Part shown: positions 12,409 through 25,124 of the stretch, piece by piece
Numbering within the stretch: the stretch's first letter is position 1
Layout: each line of letters starts with the position of its first letter
Source of the DNA: Oenanthe sinensis
Taxonomy: Eukaryota > Streptophyta > Magnoliopsida > Apiales > Apiaceae
Assembly: GCA_028671895.1 (NCBI GenBank)
Contig: CM053810.1
Span: 34,451,501-34,515,500, forward strand
Length of the DNA: 64,000 nt
Direction of reading: 5' to 3'
The notes under the pieces: generated by a model
The model's database searches: none
What the model was told of the DNA's origin: nothing
The model's input: the letters and a program-made list of their open reading frames with translations, nothing else
Translations under genes and position numbers: made by a program

Positions 12409-13824
12409 TCATAATCTTTCAACAACTCCAACCATCTTCGCTGCCATATTCAAATCCTTCTGTGAGAAAATATACTTCAAGCTTTGATGATTCGTATAAA
12501 TATTACACTTCTCTCCATACAAATAATGCCTCCAAATCTTAAGGGCGAAAACTAATGCAGCTAATTCTAAATCGTGGGTGGGGTAGTTCTTTTCATGGTT
12601 CCTCAATTGTCGAGACACATAAGAAATTACCTTTTCCCTTTGCATTAGTACACACCCCAACCCTTTTCTTGATGCATTACTATAGATCATAAAGTCTTCA
12701 GTTCCCTCTGGTAATGTAAGCACTATGGCAGATGTTAATCTTTTCTTTAATTCATTAAAACTCTATTCACACTCCTTAGACCAGACAAACTTGACATCTT
12801 TCTTTGTAAGATTTGTCAATGGTCCCACCAATTTAGGGAAATTCTGAACGAACTTCCTATAGTATCTTGCCAATCCCAAGAAACTTCGAATCTCTGTCAC
12901 AGATTTTGGTCTTTCCCAATTCATAATCACCTCAATATTAGCAGGATCAACTGAAATTCCTTCTCCCAAAATTACATGTCCAAGAAAACTTACCCTCTTT
13001 AACAAAAATTCGCATTTAGAAAATTTGGCATATAGCTTCTCTTCCCTTAAGGTCTGTAGAACCTTCCTCAAATATACCTCATGTTCTTTTTCATTTTTCG
13101 AATACATAAGGATATCATCAATAAACACAATTACAAACTTATCCAAGTAATTCCTGAACACTCGATTCATCAGATCCATAAATATTGTTGGTGCATTCTT
13201 TACTCCAATGGCATCACTATAGACTCATAATGTCCATATCGAGTTCTAAACGCTGTCAATGAAATACTCTCTTTCTTCACATTTAATTGATGATAACCTG
13301 AATGCAAATAGATCTTTGACAAACATGTAGCTCCTTGTAACTGATCGAAAAGATCGTCTATACGTGGGAGTGGATATCTGTAATATATACATAATTGTAA
13401 AGAACAATCCTTTTTTCACAAATAATACTGGAGCTCCCAAAGAAGAAACACTCAGTCTGATAAATTTCTTATCCAACAATTCTTGTAACTGGACCATAAG
13501 TTCAGCTAATTCAGTTGGTGCCATCCTATACGGTGCCTTTGATACTGGCTGAGCTTCTGGGATCAACTCAATACCAAATTCGACTTCTCTTTCAGGTGGT
13601 AGCCCTGGTAATTCATTAGGGAAAACATCTAGAAATTCTCTAACCACGGGTATATCTTCAACTTTATTTTTAATTTCTTCATTCCTAACAACATACGCAA
13701 GAAAACCTTCACATCCTTTTCTCAACATCTTATAGGCTTTTACAACCGATATCATGACATTAGGCTTCTCCAACATGTATCCCTTAAAATACACTTTCTT
13801 CTTGTTTGATCCAACTAAACACAC
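12409..13824 (-). pseudogene. Gypsy reverse transcriptase-RNase H remnant
   Basis: The linker and RT fingers (VVREFLDVFPNELPGLPP, YRMAPTELAELM, SLGAPVLFVKK) occupy 13824-13420. The frame then breaks, and the DYRELN region is lost. In the shifted frame the first RT catalytic motif reads SKIYLHSGYHQL, with Tyr where Asp is expected. The open part 13179-12763 keeps the FIDDIL active-site motif and FLGHVI. RNase H (12723-12409) has YSNAS and TNHQSLKY where catalytic Asp residues are expected (YSDAS, TDHQ). Both Asp-to-Asn changes fit G-to-A transitions. The enzyme cannot be active. Confidence 0.85.
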
Positions 13825-14166
13825 TCATTTCTTACTACAATTCAAATTAGATTTATACTTCGTCAACCAATCCATCCCCAAAATTACTCCAAAGTCTATT
13901 AGTTCTAAGGGCAATAAATCCACTAAGAAGATTTGTCCCCCAACCAACAAGGGACAATCCCTATAAATTTTATCTACCACTAAATTACTACCATTGGGAA
14001 GTTTTACCCGCAACCCATTATTTAAACTTCGGACAGACACATTTAACTTATCTATATATTTTGCATCTACAAAAGATCCTGAATCAAATAAAACATGCAC
14101 ATCTGCACAAAGTTGGAGTGTACCTGACACTACGTCATTAGATACTTCGGCATCTCGATTTGTCAT
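13825..14166 (-). pseudogene. Gypsy aspartic protease remnant
   Basis: The minus strand encodes VHVLFDSGSFVDAKYIDKL, then GVILGMDWLTKYKSNLNC, the flap and C-terminal signature of retropepsins in chromoviruses. DSGS stands where DSGA is usual. It shares a frame with the gag zinc-knuckle part upstream and the RT part downstream, but stops separate them. In the intact element it would be part of a single Gag-Pol. Confidence 0.8.
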
Positions 14167-14504
14167 TGCATAAGTCCTAGCAACGGCCCTGGGTGCTGAT
14201 TATTGAAGATATCCTGTTGTAGAACCTTTGTTCCTTTTAGTTTCAACTTCGCTCTTGCCTCCTTTCTGAGGACAATCTCTTGATAAATGACCTTGTTTTC
14301 CACAGCTATAACAAGAAATCATTTTTGGCTTTGGGCATTGTGTCGCAATGTGTCCTTTATCTCTACAATTATAACATAATCCATCAACTCGATAACAAAC
14401 ATCACCACCATGTTTTAATCCACATTTCTTACACTCCAGTCCAGTAGTCCTCCTATTATTTCCTCGAAAATTCTCCTTCATTTTCTTATGAAAATATTTG
14501 CTAC
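14167..14504 (-). pseudogene. Gypsy gag, 3' part with zinc knuckles
   Basis: Three Cys/His knuckles are visible: CKKCGLKHGGDVC (short spacing), CYNCRDKGHIATQC and CYSCGKQGHLSRDC (both C-x2-C-x4-H-x4-C). They bind RNA in the nucleocapsid. The upstream half of the same gag continues at 43735-43870, beyond the copia insertion; across the gap the frame reads NAGYKR then (C)TCTT-encoded residues then GSKYFHKKMKENF. Confidence 0.85.
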
Positions 14505-14509
14505 CTCTT

Positions 14510-16271
14510 TGTTAGGTCCCGAAGTATCATAGAAGGGGGTTGAATACGATATTCACAATAATTTAATTTTTTTTCGGAATGTACGAATAAATAAATTATT
14601 ACTTCATAGTGGGTTTGGACATTTGTAATGTTTGGGTGAGCTGCCTACTAATTTTCTGTGTGTCCGAATAAATCAATTAGGTTCAAGAAAATTAGCAAGC
14701 AAAAGAAAAGAGACAAGTTTCTGGGAATATATCTTTCGTATATAAACCCAGAGGGGTGCTACACCCAGTTAAAAATATAACTGGTTTTCAAAGAACAAAT
14801 TAGTTCTTTGCTATTAACACAAAAATATTAGGCTCAGTTCCTATACAAATAAATCTAAATTAGTACAAGGAAAAACTGAGTCCGTAGGGAGTGATATCTA
14901 GGAGTCCTGAGTATTTTTCATTAAAGAACCAGGTCCTAATATCTGTCCGGGTGCAAGGTATGGGTGTAAAAAAATTAAATCTCTTGCTCCGGCCATAACT
15001 GCTCTCTACATATTTTTTGTTGAAGAAGCGACTCCCTCTTTAATTGGTGTAGACTTTAAATCAATAAAGTAGGCTGCTGTAATTTGATTGGCTAAGGGTT
15101 AAGTGGCGCTTACACAGCTGCTATATAGGGGAGGCGCAACATATAAATGTAGTATAATTTTATTAAGTCAAGTGGCCCCACTTCAATATTTTTTGTTGTG
15201 CCCTATACAGTGTGTATACAGGGGAGGCGCAACAAAACAATGATACTTCATTTTTGGTTAAGGCAATTGAATTCTTTTGTTGCGCTGAAGAATTTGTGGT
15301 ACTTTACTCAATGAATTCTTTGTATGACCTTTAGTGGCGCCAATATATATTATCGTCAAAGTGCAATTTGATCACTGCACTTTGACCCTCTTTTCATTGC
15401 TTTCCTGAAGTTCCCCAACTTCCATTTCTTGTACCAAAGTCTTGTCACATTACACCTTGTACCCTGAGCTGTTTCCGTTCTTTGACTGTAGTTCAGAAAC
15501 TTTCACTTTTCGTACCAAAGTTGTGACACTTTGCAACCTGCACCCTTTGAGTTGTTTAGCTATTAGTTGTTAACTGTTTAGCTGTTTGGTTGTAGCCTCT
15601 ATAAATCACGTTTCGTACCTTAATAACTAACCGTTCTTTCCAAGTACGTTCTTCAACTTAACAATTCTTCTATAGTTAATACTCAGATTCCTTTCACAAA
15701 CTGCTGACGCTTAGTGCAACTGGTCTGGTTCACAGATGACTAACTTTGATCCAAGTCTTTGTATTATAGCCTTACAGACATTGTTAAGTATGCAGCAACT
15801 TCATTGATTCGAACACTGATTGTCAATAAACACTGTAACTTCACTGATGCTTGAACATATAACTAAACTTCTTTCAGTGAGTATAGCTTCATGACTGTAA
15901 TTGTCTTCTTAATCCTTTGTCTTTACCATATATTCAATTCATCTAGATTCCTATGCTTCGAACACTGTTTATCTTCGATCAATGCTGGTACACTGAAATC
16001 TTCTAGTGGCACTTTTATACTGAATCTTCAACACTTCTGAAACCCTGAAATTCTTCAACCATTATTCTTCACTGAGGCATGAACATATTAATGTACTTCT
16101 CTCAATGACCTGTAGTAGACTTCAAAATTTCTTCTTATGTCTTGATTCATTGTATCTGCCTTGTCTTCATTTCTTCCTGATTTTTGTGTAGGCGTAGTAT
16201 TATTTACCTGTCCTGTTCTAATGTTGAGTTATCACGATCACTATTCATATAACTTCGTAATCTCACCAACA
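14510..16271 (-). repeat. 3' LTR of the outer SIRE-like element
   Basis: Plus-strand start TGTTAGGTCCCGAAG and end CTCACCAACA. It is about 1.76 kb and similar along its length to 41965-43734, with many substitutions and indels. The PPT-like complement ATCTCCCCATATT follows at 16272. It contains the GGCGCAAC/GTTGCGCC motif cluster at 15101-15345. Confidence 0.85.
15101..15345. repeat. GC-rich motif cluster in outer LTR U3
   Basis: Copies and inverted copies of GGCGCAACA, TTGTTGCGCT and GTGGCGCC stand out in an AT-rich LTR. They precede the TATA-like region on the minus strand. The partner cluster in the 5' LTR is at 42561-42798. Confidence 0.65.
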
Positions 16272-16399
16272 ATCTCCCCATATTTAATTGTTAAACTTAG
16301 CAAACAAATCTCATAGAGAGGATAACTCAACTAACAACTAGAAAAAGTAATGGCCATGAACTTGTAAATAACGCTACTAGTTTTTCTGGATCAAATTCT

Positions 16400-18248
16400 G
16401 CATTTCCAGAATTCTTAGTAATGAAAGATGTTTATTCCTCTAGCACTGAACTGATATTCATGTAGTATCATCTTCATTTCTGTCTGTGCTTGAGCTTTCT
16501 CTGCTTCAAAATCCTTCATAGTTGAACTTAAAGAACTTATCATAAACAGAGCTTCATTAAGAATTAAAATTCTTGGGAACATCTTCAATAGAACATAGTT
16601 CAAATAATTTTATCCCCCTAAGAATGTGATTCTAATTCTTTTTCTTCTTCTCCTTTTAGATGATCAATGGAAATGTCAATTCTTTTCTGTACTTCTCACT
16701 TGGATGAGAAATCCTCTACTAACAACTCCTTTCAAGTATATGATACAGTTTCTTGATTCTCCCATATTCTGTTGTTTCTCCTAAAGATCAGAAGATAAGA
16801 TTTTCTTTTTCTTTTCGTCTAAAATCTCCCCCTAAGGATATTAACTTCCCCTAAGGATATGAAGATAAGACTTTATTAACTTCTGCTTTTTCTCTTTTTC
16901 TTACTAAATTCTCCCCGTTAGTTGAGGTATCCTCCAATGGCCCATCTTTAGAATGGTTTGTCTTCCAAGGAAGGTTCTCGTCTGTCATTGATTGGGAAAA
17001 TATAGTAGCTTTTCTTTCAGAAGTAGCAAATAGCAAGGGTAAGTGTTTGGTCTATGGTTTCCTCACTTCTACTATGTTCTGTTGGTGTTTGCACTAAAGT
17101 GTCGAGCACTTTGAAGTGTTTCACTATTTCTCTCCCTATCTCTCACTCAAGTGTATCTCTCCCTCACTTTCACTTAAGTGTTTCTCTCTTTCACTTTCAC
17201 TCTGCGTTTCAAATAGCATTTTGTACTTGCAAGTGAAATCCGTCAATTCATATATTCCCAACACCTGATTCATCAGAATGAACTGAATCACTATCAAGTG
17301 GAGAATTGCCTTGTAGAGGTGTTCTTGATCTATCATGCATAAGCACTGTCTCAGCACCAGACTCAATAGCTATTGTTAAATCACTGTCTAATAGAGCCTC
17401 ACCTCTTTGAGATGGGTTATCTTAAGATTTTAAAATCTGTTAGGGAATCATGCCTTGTTCTATCAAGGAGTTGCCTCACACTTTCTCCGTAAACGGGAGG
17501 TGGACATTCATTTTCAGGATCTGGAAATGTTCCTTCCAGGAGGATCGACGTGGTAGGCAATGTAATGAATGGTAATTTAGAGCCTATGTTTCCCTCGTAA
17601 CCCTGTGACGGGAATTTTGTGTAAAATACCCTACTTGACTCATCCAAAGAATTCTTGTCAAGCAGTTGCCTCTCAAGCTCAGATAAATCTGAACAAGAGA
17701 TCTCTTTTTTGGGATGTAGAAGATTAACTTCTGTTTGAGATAGATACCTGGACAATGTAATGTATGGCTAGAGTCTGTATCTTCTCTGAATGCCTATACC
17801 TCTCACTATGCACGCCTTGCAATGTGTTCAAAGAATTTATCTGTTTAGGCTTACCATCAATGTGAATGCCAGTGGTGTGCTTGACTCATTACAAGATGTT
17901 CTGGCTGACGAGCGAATTTTAATGGATTCACCCTATTGAGATAATGATTCGAGAGACATTTTGATTGTCTTTTCATCTCTGCATCCTTTTGAGAAGATGC
18001 AGGTGAGCTTACAGTTACCTCAGTTATATACTATTTTGCTTCTCTAGAGGTAGAGCTGTGGGTACATTTTCGACTTCATCATTATTTGCTGCATCAAGTG
18101 TAGTTTCTCCCTTATCAACCTCTAACTTACATATGTTCCTTATATCTCCAAGGGTTAATATATAAAAGTGGATGAATGAGTGTTTGGTATTATGGCCTAG
18201 GTAAGAGATTGATGGGTTTTCAACCTCTTGACCAGCTTCTGAAGCCAC
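16400..18248 (-). pseudogene. ORF3 ('env-like') remnant of the outer SIRE-like element
   Basis: Short minus-strand open stretches (18248-18024, 17755-17417, 17036-16851) match the position of the element A ORF3 and keep scattered similarity, such as an EGxFPDPENE-type region comparable to A's central variable part. There are many stops and frame changes. The 3' end (about 16460-16350) resembles the untranslated tail of related elements, with CTAGAGGAATAAACATC just before the PPT. No function remains. Confidence 0.55.
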
Positions 18249-20339
18249 TGTGAGCTAATCGGAAAGAATCAATCAAGATTAAAAGATAATCACATTAACA
18301 TTCCAAAATATATTTTTCATCCCATTGAGAAGAAAAAATATAATAAGGAATGATGATGGACTGCATTAAAGCACTTTTAGTAAAAGAGTTTTGTGGGTTC
18401 TAAAGATTTATCATTTAAGAACATGATACCAATAGAAATTTTCTTTAAGATACTTATCCCATAATAAAATGCGGGAAAGTGTATCAGAGAAAAATTATAT
18501 CCCTTATGAATTTCGTATAAAGCAAACTTCCCATAATAAAACACGGGAATTTATACCAAAGAAGAAATTCAACTTTCTTGCCAAATTCTATCTCAATAAA
18601 ATGACTATTTTCCTTTATAACCTAAGTACTGTAAGTTTTGAAAATAGTTTTGCAAAACATCCTTATCAAATAGAGGACTATGATTTTTCGACTCATAATG
18701 CAATTATGATTTACATCATTTTCGTCTACCTGATAATATCCCTGACTTAAAATAACAACATGACAATTGGGGTGAATGTATGCCTAACAATACAGTACAA
18801 GGCCTTCAAAACAACAACCACTGTTTTGGTACTATGAATCAATGTGAAACATACACCGAAACAAGTATTTGAAAACAAATCATTTTACAAGTGGTTGGTA
18901 CCTCGAAGTTAAAATAATTTCACCGAATAAAATAGCAGTCACAAAGTTTCTGCCACTTTAAAAGGAAAAATTAAGAGAGAAAAAGCTTTTAAAGATAAAA
19001 CTTTTAAAAATAGCTTTTGAGAGAGGATCAAAGATTTAGAGATTTAGAGAAAGAAAAGTTTGATTCACACCCTAGGATTTAGAAATCAAAGTAGGACTGT
19101 AAATCAAAAGATTTTCAAAAGAGAAGTTTTGAAAATGAATTTTAATGTTTTCTTCTTTAAAACTGATAGAGAAATGAATGTATCTTTGAATAAAATGTTT
19201 TGAAAAAGGATCAGACAAGAAATTCTTTTTAATACATTTAAGTTTAAAATTCAGTCAAAGAAAGAAAACTAAATACACTAATACTAACGGCTTCTTCAAA
19301 AACCAATGTTTACTTAGAATAAAGACTAAGCAAATCTATTGGTATCAATATATCATAATTATTTTGTAATAAAATATTAATCAATTATCACAAAGTAATA
19401 AAAGAGAATATTTATACTACGAATAATTATTCTGTAAATTTATTTTAATTTACTTAAATCATGGAACCAATATATCACTGAATTATTTTATATCATCATA
19501 ATTTAAATCAATCAAAATAAATTAAATACTTATATTGTACTAAACAATTACCACTAACATGCATATATATAAATCAAATAGGCATGGCAATCATTCAGTT
19601 GAATAATAAGCATTAAGACGTATTTTTATTATTAGTGATTTCAGATAAACAACTTGTATTATCACTAATATTAAAAATATCACAATTAATTGCACAAAAA
19701 TATTAACAAAATATCATTACTTGATATTTATCAATAATTTCAAAATACAAGAAATTATGCTTCAAATATTTTATCAAATCAAGATTATGAAACTAATAAA
19801 CATTGAATTGCTTCAATCCATAATTTTAATAAGATAAAATAATTTTACTAAATACTAAATATTCATAGGATTGAATATTATCATCTAGATTCCTACGCTA
19901 TATCTAATAATTGTCACTCTAGCACATTACAATTATAGTCATAACAATTATTATTGATATATGTAAGCTCGAGAAAATAGTTGAATAGAAATTCACAAGT
20001 CCTTTGAATATTAACATTTAATACTTGTGATCCTAATTATAACTTCTCGCAAATAAAATCAAATTTTAGAAATATTTTCTAATTATATAAAATATTGAGA
20101 GTTTTATACACATAACTTAGAAAATACTTCGTCTTCCAATATTAGTGAGTTTTGAAATATGCATTATTTATTTAGAACAAAATTTCTAAATACTATCACT
20201 AATATCAAAAGGGTCACAATTATTTGTAATAAAATATTTAAAAATGTCAGAGCAATTAAGCAAGATATCATTGGCTAATACTCATGAAATATTTAACAAA
20301 CAAATAATTATGCTACTAACTTATTCTAGAAAATTTAAC
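18249..20339. other. AT-rich pol-ORF3 spacer of the outer element
   Basis: No open frame of substance and no recognised domain on either strand. By position it is the spacer between pol and ORF3. Unlike elements A and B it shows no copy of the LTR motif cluster here. Confidence 0.55.
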
Positions 20340-22701
20340 TACCATATATGCATATAACATTGTAAGCATGATAATTAAAATAGTTGTAAAAAGTATGAGG
20401 TACTGGATTTAAAAATAAATTCACAAGTGCTTTAGATGTTGACGATTTAATACTTGTGAACTCATTTGAGAATTCTTTGCAGATTGGATTTCCAACAAAT
20501 ATGCACATAAATAATATCCCAAGTTCACTAATCAACCTAGACAAAATAAATTTATCAAGTTGTTCAGTAAATATCTGCAAGTTATTCTACTAAGGACAAT
20601 CTCGAAAGAAATGATACATGATGCTTCCTTGTCCAGAAGATCCATACGTGGACAATCTCGAAAGAGGCATGGACAAGTTGTTCCATACGTGGTATAGAGA
20701 ATATCCAGCAGAGTTGTTGGAGTTGAAGAAGTTTCCTTGTCCAGAAGATCAGAGCATCACATTCACATGTTGCTTTAATTTCAGCCTTTGCTGCAAGTAT
20801 GTGTCTTTAATGTTTTCTCTCATTTCAACAAGAATCCAACTTCTTCCACGAAATTGACAGCTTCTAGGAATGACTTCCCTATCTTTCTTACAACCTGCAT
20901 TATCTATATCTATATAGCCAATTAGGTTAAATCTAGTATCTTTAAGGTACCTAATTCTAAGAATTGGTTATCCCCTAAGATATCTAACAATTCATAAATT
21001 AGCTATAAGATAAGATTCTCTAGTATCCACTTGGAAACTTGCACATTGGCATATCGAGAATAAAATATATGGTCTTTGTGCACGTGAATAAGTAATGAGC
21101 TGATCATACCTCTATAACTTGTCACTTCAGTTCATATACCTGATTTGCCCTGATCAAGCTTAGTGGTTTGTTGGCAAGAAGTCCTGACAGGTCTAGAATC
21201 TTCCAAATTGTGCATCTTCAAAAGATCTTTGACTTACTTTAATTGCCATCATTCTTTTGAATTACTTATAATCCAAAAAGAATTATAACTCTTCCAACAT
21301 GCTTATCTTGTACCTACTCTGCATTAACTTGGCAAAATATCTCTTGCACAAGTTTTGTTAGTAGACTCACATGTAATACAATCATGGTATTATAGCACTA
21401 ATATTAAATTGTGTGTGCTTTGTATTCTAAATAGATATATATGTATATAACTACTCTATTATAAAATTATTTTCAATTAATTAGCAGTTAGAGTGTCATA
21501 CCATGTCCTTGACGATGCTTGAATTCTTACCTCCGTCATAGAGAGCTTGTGAAGAGAATGATGTACAAATTCCAATGATCTGCAACTTCAAAGTCCAGGA
21601 AATGTTGTACATCAGCTTCATCTTCTAACTCACCATTCAAAAGTGCCCTTGTTCACATTCATCTGATAGATATTCATGCTTGAATGTTAAACAGTTAGGT
21701 CTTGTTAGGTCCTTAGGCCTTAAAAGAATCAAGTCTCGTCTCTGGTGCTTGCTGTTAGATCTTGAAAGTCCCGAAGATTCTGTTTCCATTATCGTCGATG
21801 CCTTCTACTTTATAGTAACCTGTAGCAACCAGTTTGGCTTTGTCCCTCATAACAATGCCAATAATTATGCAATCTCTGAGAACCCTTACTCTACCAATTT
21901 CGGCTTCGTCATGTGGTCTGGGTTCCAGCTTCAGCAGATTCTGCCTTCGAACTGATTGAGATCATTTTTCATTGCAATCACTCAATCTGGATCAATCAGT
22001 GCATCTTCAGTATTCTTTGAGATTCCAGATGTTAGATCCCAAAAAATATATGTTCATTTTGATTAGCACTTCTAGCCTTTACTCAATAATCCGGTTTACT
22101 AAGAACTAGACTCTAGGATTGACTTTGACTTCAAACCTTTTGTCTTTGAAGATATGTTCTTGATGTATTCCTTTGATCTTCATTGGGTTGAGTACGACTA
22201 GTAGATCCTTCTTTTATTTGGTCCCCTTGAGTTGCTGCTAGGAAGTGTTGAAGATCCTTCACCTTTTTCAGTGGATTATGTTAAAGTCCACGAGTTGTGT
22301 AATTTCACTACCATTTCCACTAATAGGATCTGAATCAACATCATTATCATTGTTTCCTTCTGCAACCTTCGTTTCAACATCAGTATCTGAATTTGAATAT
22401 GACGGGATGTCAAACTTCAAAGATTTAGAATAGTCTTTAATTTGACTACTTGGGAGCTTGGTGTAGTAGAACGATACATTCAAACTTTCAATCACCTTTT
22501 GGTTTTACATCATATATGCCTTGAAAGCTTTCGATTTCAATGAGTAGCCGAGGAAAATAGTTCCATGAACCTTAGCTTTAAACTTACCAAGATACTCATC
22601 TAAATCTTCAATAAATATCAATTTCCTCCAAACACACGAAAGAGCTTCAGTGTTTACTTCTGTTTGGCCATTAACTCATTTGATGTCTTTTCACGATCTT
22701 T
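20340..22701 (-). pseudogene. Pol remnant of the outer element: integrase end, RT, RNase H
   Basis: The minus strand can be aligned by eye with element A's pol. Matches include the region after integrase (ESLNVSFYYTKLPSSQ near 22495), the NQFERR start of RT near 21950 and the DxxYAG/RNase H part around 20900. Frameshifts and stops occur throughout, and no YVDD-bearing open frame survives. A scrambled patch at about 20590-20760 replaces part of RNase H. The segment stops exactly at the GTTGA duplication of element A and resumes at 36386. Confidence 0.75.
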
Positions 22702-23050
22702 GTTGATGTTGGTCCCTGATATTGTAGAAGGGGGGTTGAATACAATATCTGAAAATTAACCGCGGAATAATTAGGATTAAAAATATTATTTTAATTACTC
22801 GCGAAATATTAATTATAATGAAATACTGTTCAAGTGAAAGATATAATTTTAACTTGATTAGTATTACACAATTAATATGAAGATTAGATTTTATAACTGA
22901 TATAAAAATCTAGAACGAATTCGACATGAAGTGTTCGAGTTTAATCAATTATATTCAAACTTGCACAGAAATCTGTGAATATTACAATGCAGACAAATTT
23001 CTGAATTTGAACTGATTTTCTTAACACTAACAAATGAAGCAAGCACCTCA

Positions 23051-23058
23051 TATTTATA
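23051..23058 (-). promoter_or_regulatory. LTR TATA box, 3' LTR of A
   Basis: TATAAATA in the context CTCTATAAATATGAGG on the minus strand, directly downstream of the motif array. The same context is conserved in element C at 46835. Confidence 0.75.
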
Positions 23059-23074
23059 GAGGTTGGAAAAAGGC

Positions 23075-23422
23075 TGGTATGACCTTTTTCCATATGACTT
23101 AATTTCAAGAAAATAAGTCTGTATGACTTATTTTAACACTTGTATGACTTATAAAAGACTGGGTATGACTTATTTCTGGTCGGTATGACCTTTTAAAATT
23201 CGGTATGACTTATTGAAAGTCATATTCAGATTTTATTTAATTAAAATAAATCGGTATGACTTATTTTAAATAAACAAAATAATTCCAGCATGACCTTTTG
23301 ATCAGCTTTGCTCGGTATGACTTATCAATATGCTCGGTATGACTTATGCTAACATGCTCGGTATGACTTATATATATATATATATATAAAGAATTTCGGT
23401 ATGACTTATTGATAAGTCATAC
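23075..23422 (-). repeat. U3 motif array, 3' LTR of A
   Basis: About 13 copies of CGGTATGACTTAT or close variants plus two inverted copies, irregularly spaced. On the element strand the motif is ATAAGTCATACCG and lies directly upstream of the TATA box. A (TA)n tract interrupts it near 23370. Confidence 0.9.
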
Positions 23423-24098
23423 TAGCAGTTTATATATATCTATATAAGTCATTTTAAAGCATTTCTTTTATAGTAAATTAATTCTACTTAATTTAATTAG
23501 TTAATTTACAAATTAAATTAATTTCAACTTGAATTAATTTAATTAGATAAATTAAATAATTAATTAACAATTGATAGTAGAATTAAAATACTATCTTTAG
23601 TCGCAGCCGTGCTGATAGTCTTGAAATCTTCCTGTCTTTTCTTCGTCTTCTAATCTTGAAACCTCTTGAATTAAATGAAGAATAAATATTATATTAGTTG
23701 ACACACAAATGTACTGTCTGGTTCATTTGTGTCATCCCAATAAATATTCTCCATTTAAATAACATTTAACTAGAGGCCTTCTGTCATTAATTCTTCTTCA
23801 CTGTTTGCATTCTTCTTCTGGAATCTGCTTGTAGTAATCATTTGAAATCTTCTATATCTTCTGTCTTCTATAGAAGTACTTCCTCATTATTAATTTCACT
23901 GACGCTTGAACATGGAAATGAACTTCATCCAGTGTTGAGTAGCAATCCTACAAAATACCTCTGATACTTGGATCCTTTGTGATTAGTTGACTGTCTTCGT
24001 CTTGATTCCTGTTTAGTGTTTAGTATTTACTTCTCTTTATTAGTTAGAGTTGAGTTGCCATCTAATTATTACAAATAGGCCTAGTCATATGCCTTTCA

Positions 24099-24116
24099 AT
24101 CTCCCCCTATTTGTTG
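24099..24116 (-). other. Polypurine tract of element A
   Basis: The minus strand reads CAACAAATAGGGGGAGAT immediately before LTR start TGAAAGGCAT. This is the plus-strand primer of SIRE-type elements; the same tract is seen in elements B and C. Confidence 0.85.
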
Positions 24117-24326
24117 TTAAACAATTAACACACAAATTCCTAGAGGATAACTCAACTAACAACTAAGAAAGTAGTACGACATTTAATGACTGTAAATAAT
24201 AAATAAAAGTTCTGGTTTTATATTTAACAATTTTCCAGATTCATACATAAAAGATAAATACAAGATAGATGTTCCTCTAGCACTGAACAAATATTACAAA
24301 GTTTCTATCTTGTTCTATCTATGTCT

Positions 24327-25097
24327 TCAGTCTTCTGATGTATCAACTTCACCTTCTTCTAGGATTGAACCTTTATGAACAGGTGTCCTCGGTATTTGTT
24401 CAGATACTGATTGTTCTGTTGTAGTGGATTCTCCATACAACCTTCTTTGTTCAGCTCTTGCTAACTGCCACAGTACTTCCTGTTCAACAGGATCTACTAT
24501 CTCTTCTTCTACATCAGATGGTTGTGTTGAATCTATCTTTGGTATTTGCCTGATGTATGAATGAATTCTTTTTGACAGACAGTAGTTTCTTATCTTCTCT
24601 GCAGCATCCATTTTAGCTTGGGATTTGAAACCTTTTGACCTTAACATCCTTTCAACTTGAATCATGTACTTAACTGTGTAGCCCTTAAAAGATTCCTCAT
24701 TTAACTGCATGATTTGATACAACTTGTTTGAGAAAAATCTTACCTCATGAGGATCAAATAAGATCTGAGGACTGACAGCTGTAGCAAAGACTCTAAGTCT
24801 ATCCCTGAGAAGTTCATTTTCTTCTGAGCTCCTCTTTATTTTGTTCAAGAACGTCCATATTACTGATAAACTTCTTTGCCTGAAAAACTCTAAGGAAATT
24901 CTGAATGTTCCATTCCTGTGTGTGTAGACTAGTATCCGCCAGTCTTCAAGAATGTGATCCACTAGGATAGTGATGTAGTCCACTTCCTCTTTCAGAGCTT
25001 TCATGAAGTTGTCAATGTTGTCATTTGACTTTTCTAGACGCTCAATTATTGATTTCAGATGCTTGTCTTCAAATGGACCCTTTTGTTGTTTGTCCAT
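24327..25097 (-). pseudogene. ORF3 of element A, part after the in-frame TGA
   Basis: A 256-codon open frame in the same frame as the upstream 924-codon part, separated by a single TGA. It begins WDTAREIMDKQQ when read through and ends ILEEGEVDTSED. Element B keeps the region without the stop (EWDKAREAL ... IPEEGEI). It contains charged helices but no signal peptide, membrane segment or cysteine framework. It is best read as the C-terminal third of one ORF3 protein rather than as a separate gene. Translation of this part would need readthrough of TGA, for which I see no special signal. Confidence 0.7.
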
Positions 25098-25124
25098 TAT
25101 TTCTCTTGCAGTATCCCATTTCTT

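Larger units (their letters stand above)
22707..24098 (-). repeat. 3' LTR of element A
   Basis: 1,392 bp, plus-strand start TGTTGGTCCCTG and end ATGCCTTTCA, almost identical to 34983-36380. It holds a U3 motif array at 23075-23422 and a minus-strand TATA box at 23051-23058. Confidence 0.95.

Noticed and set aside
16272..18248. Several 60-110 codon frames as separate genes
   Set aside because: Position and partial similarity show they are broken pieces of one ORF3 in the outer element.
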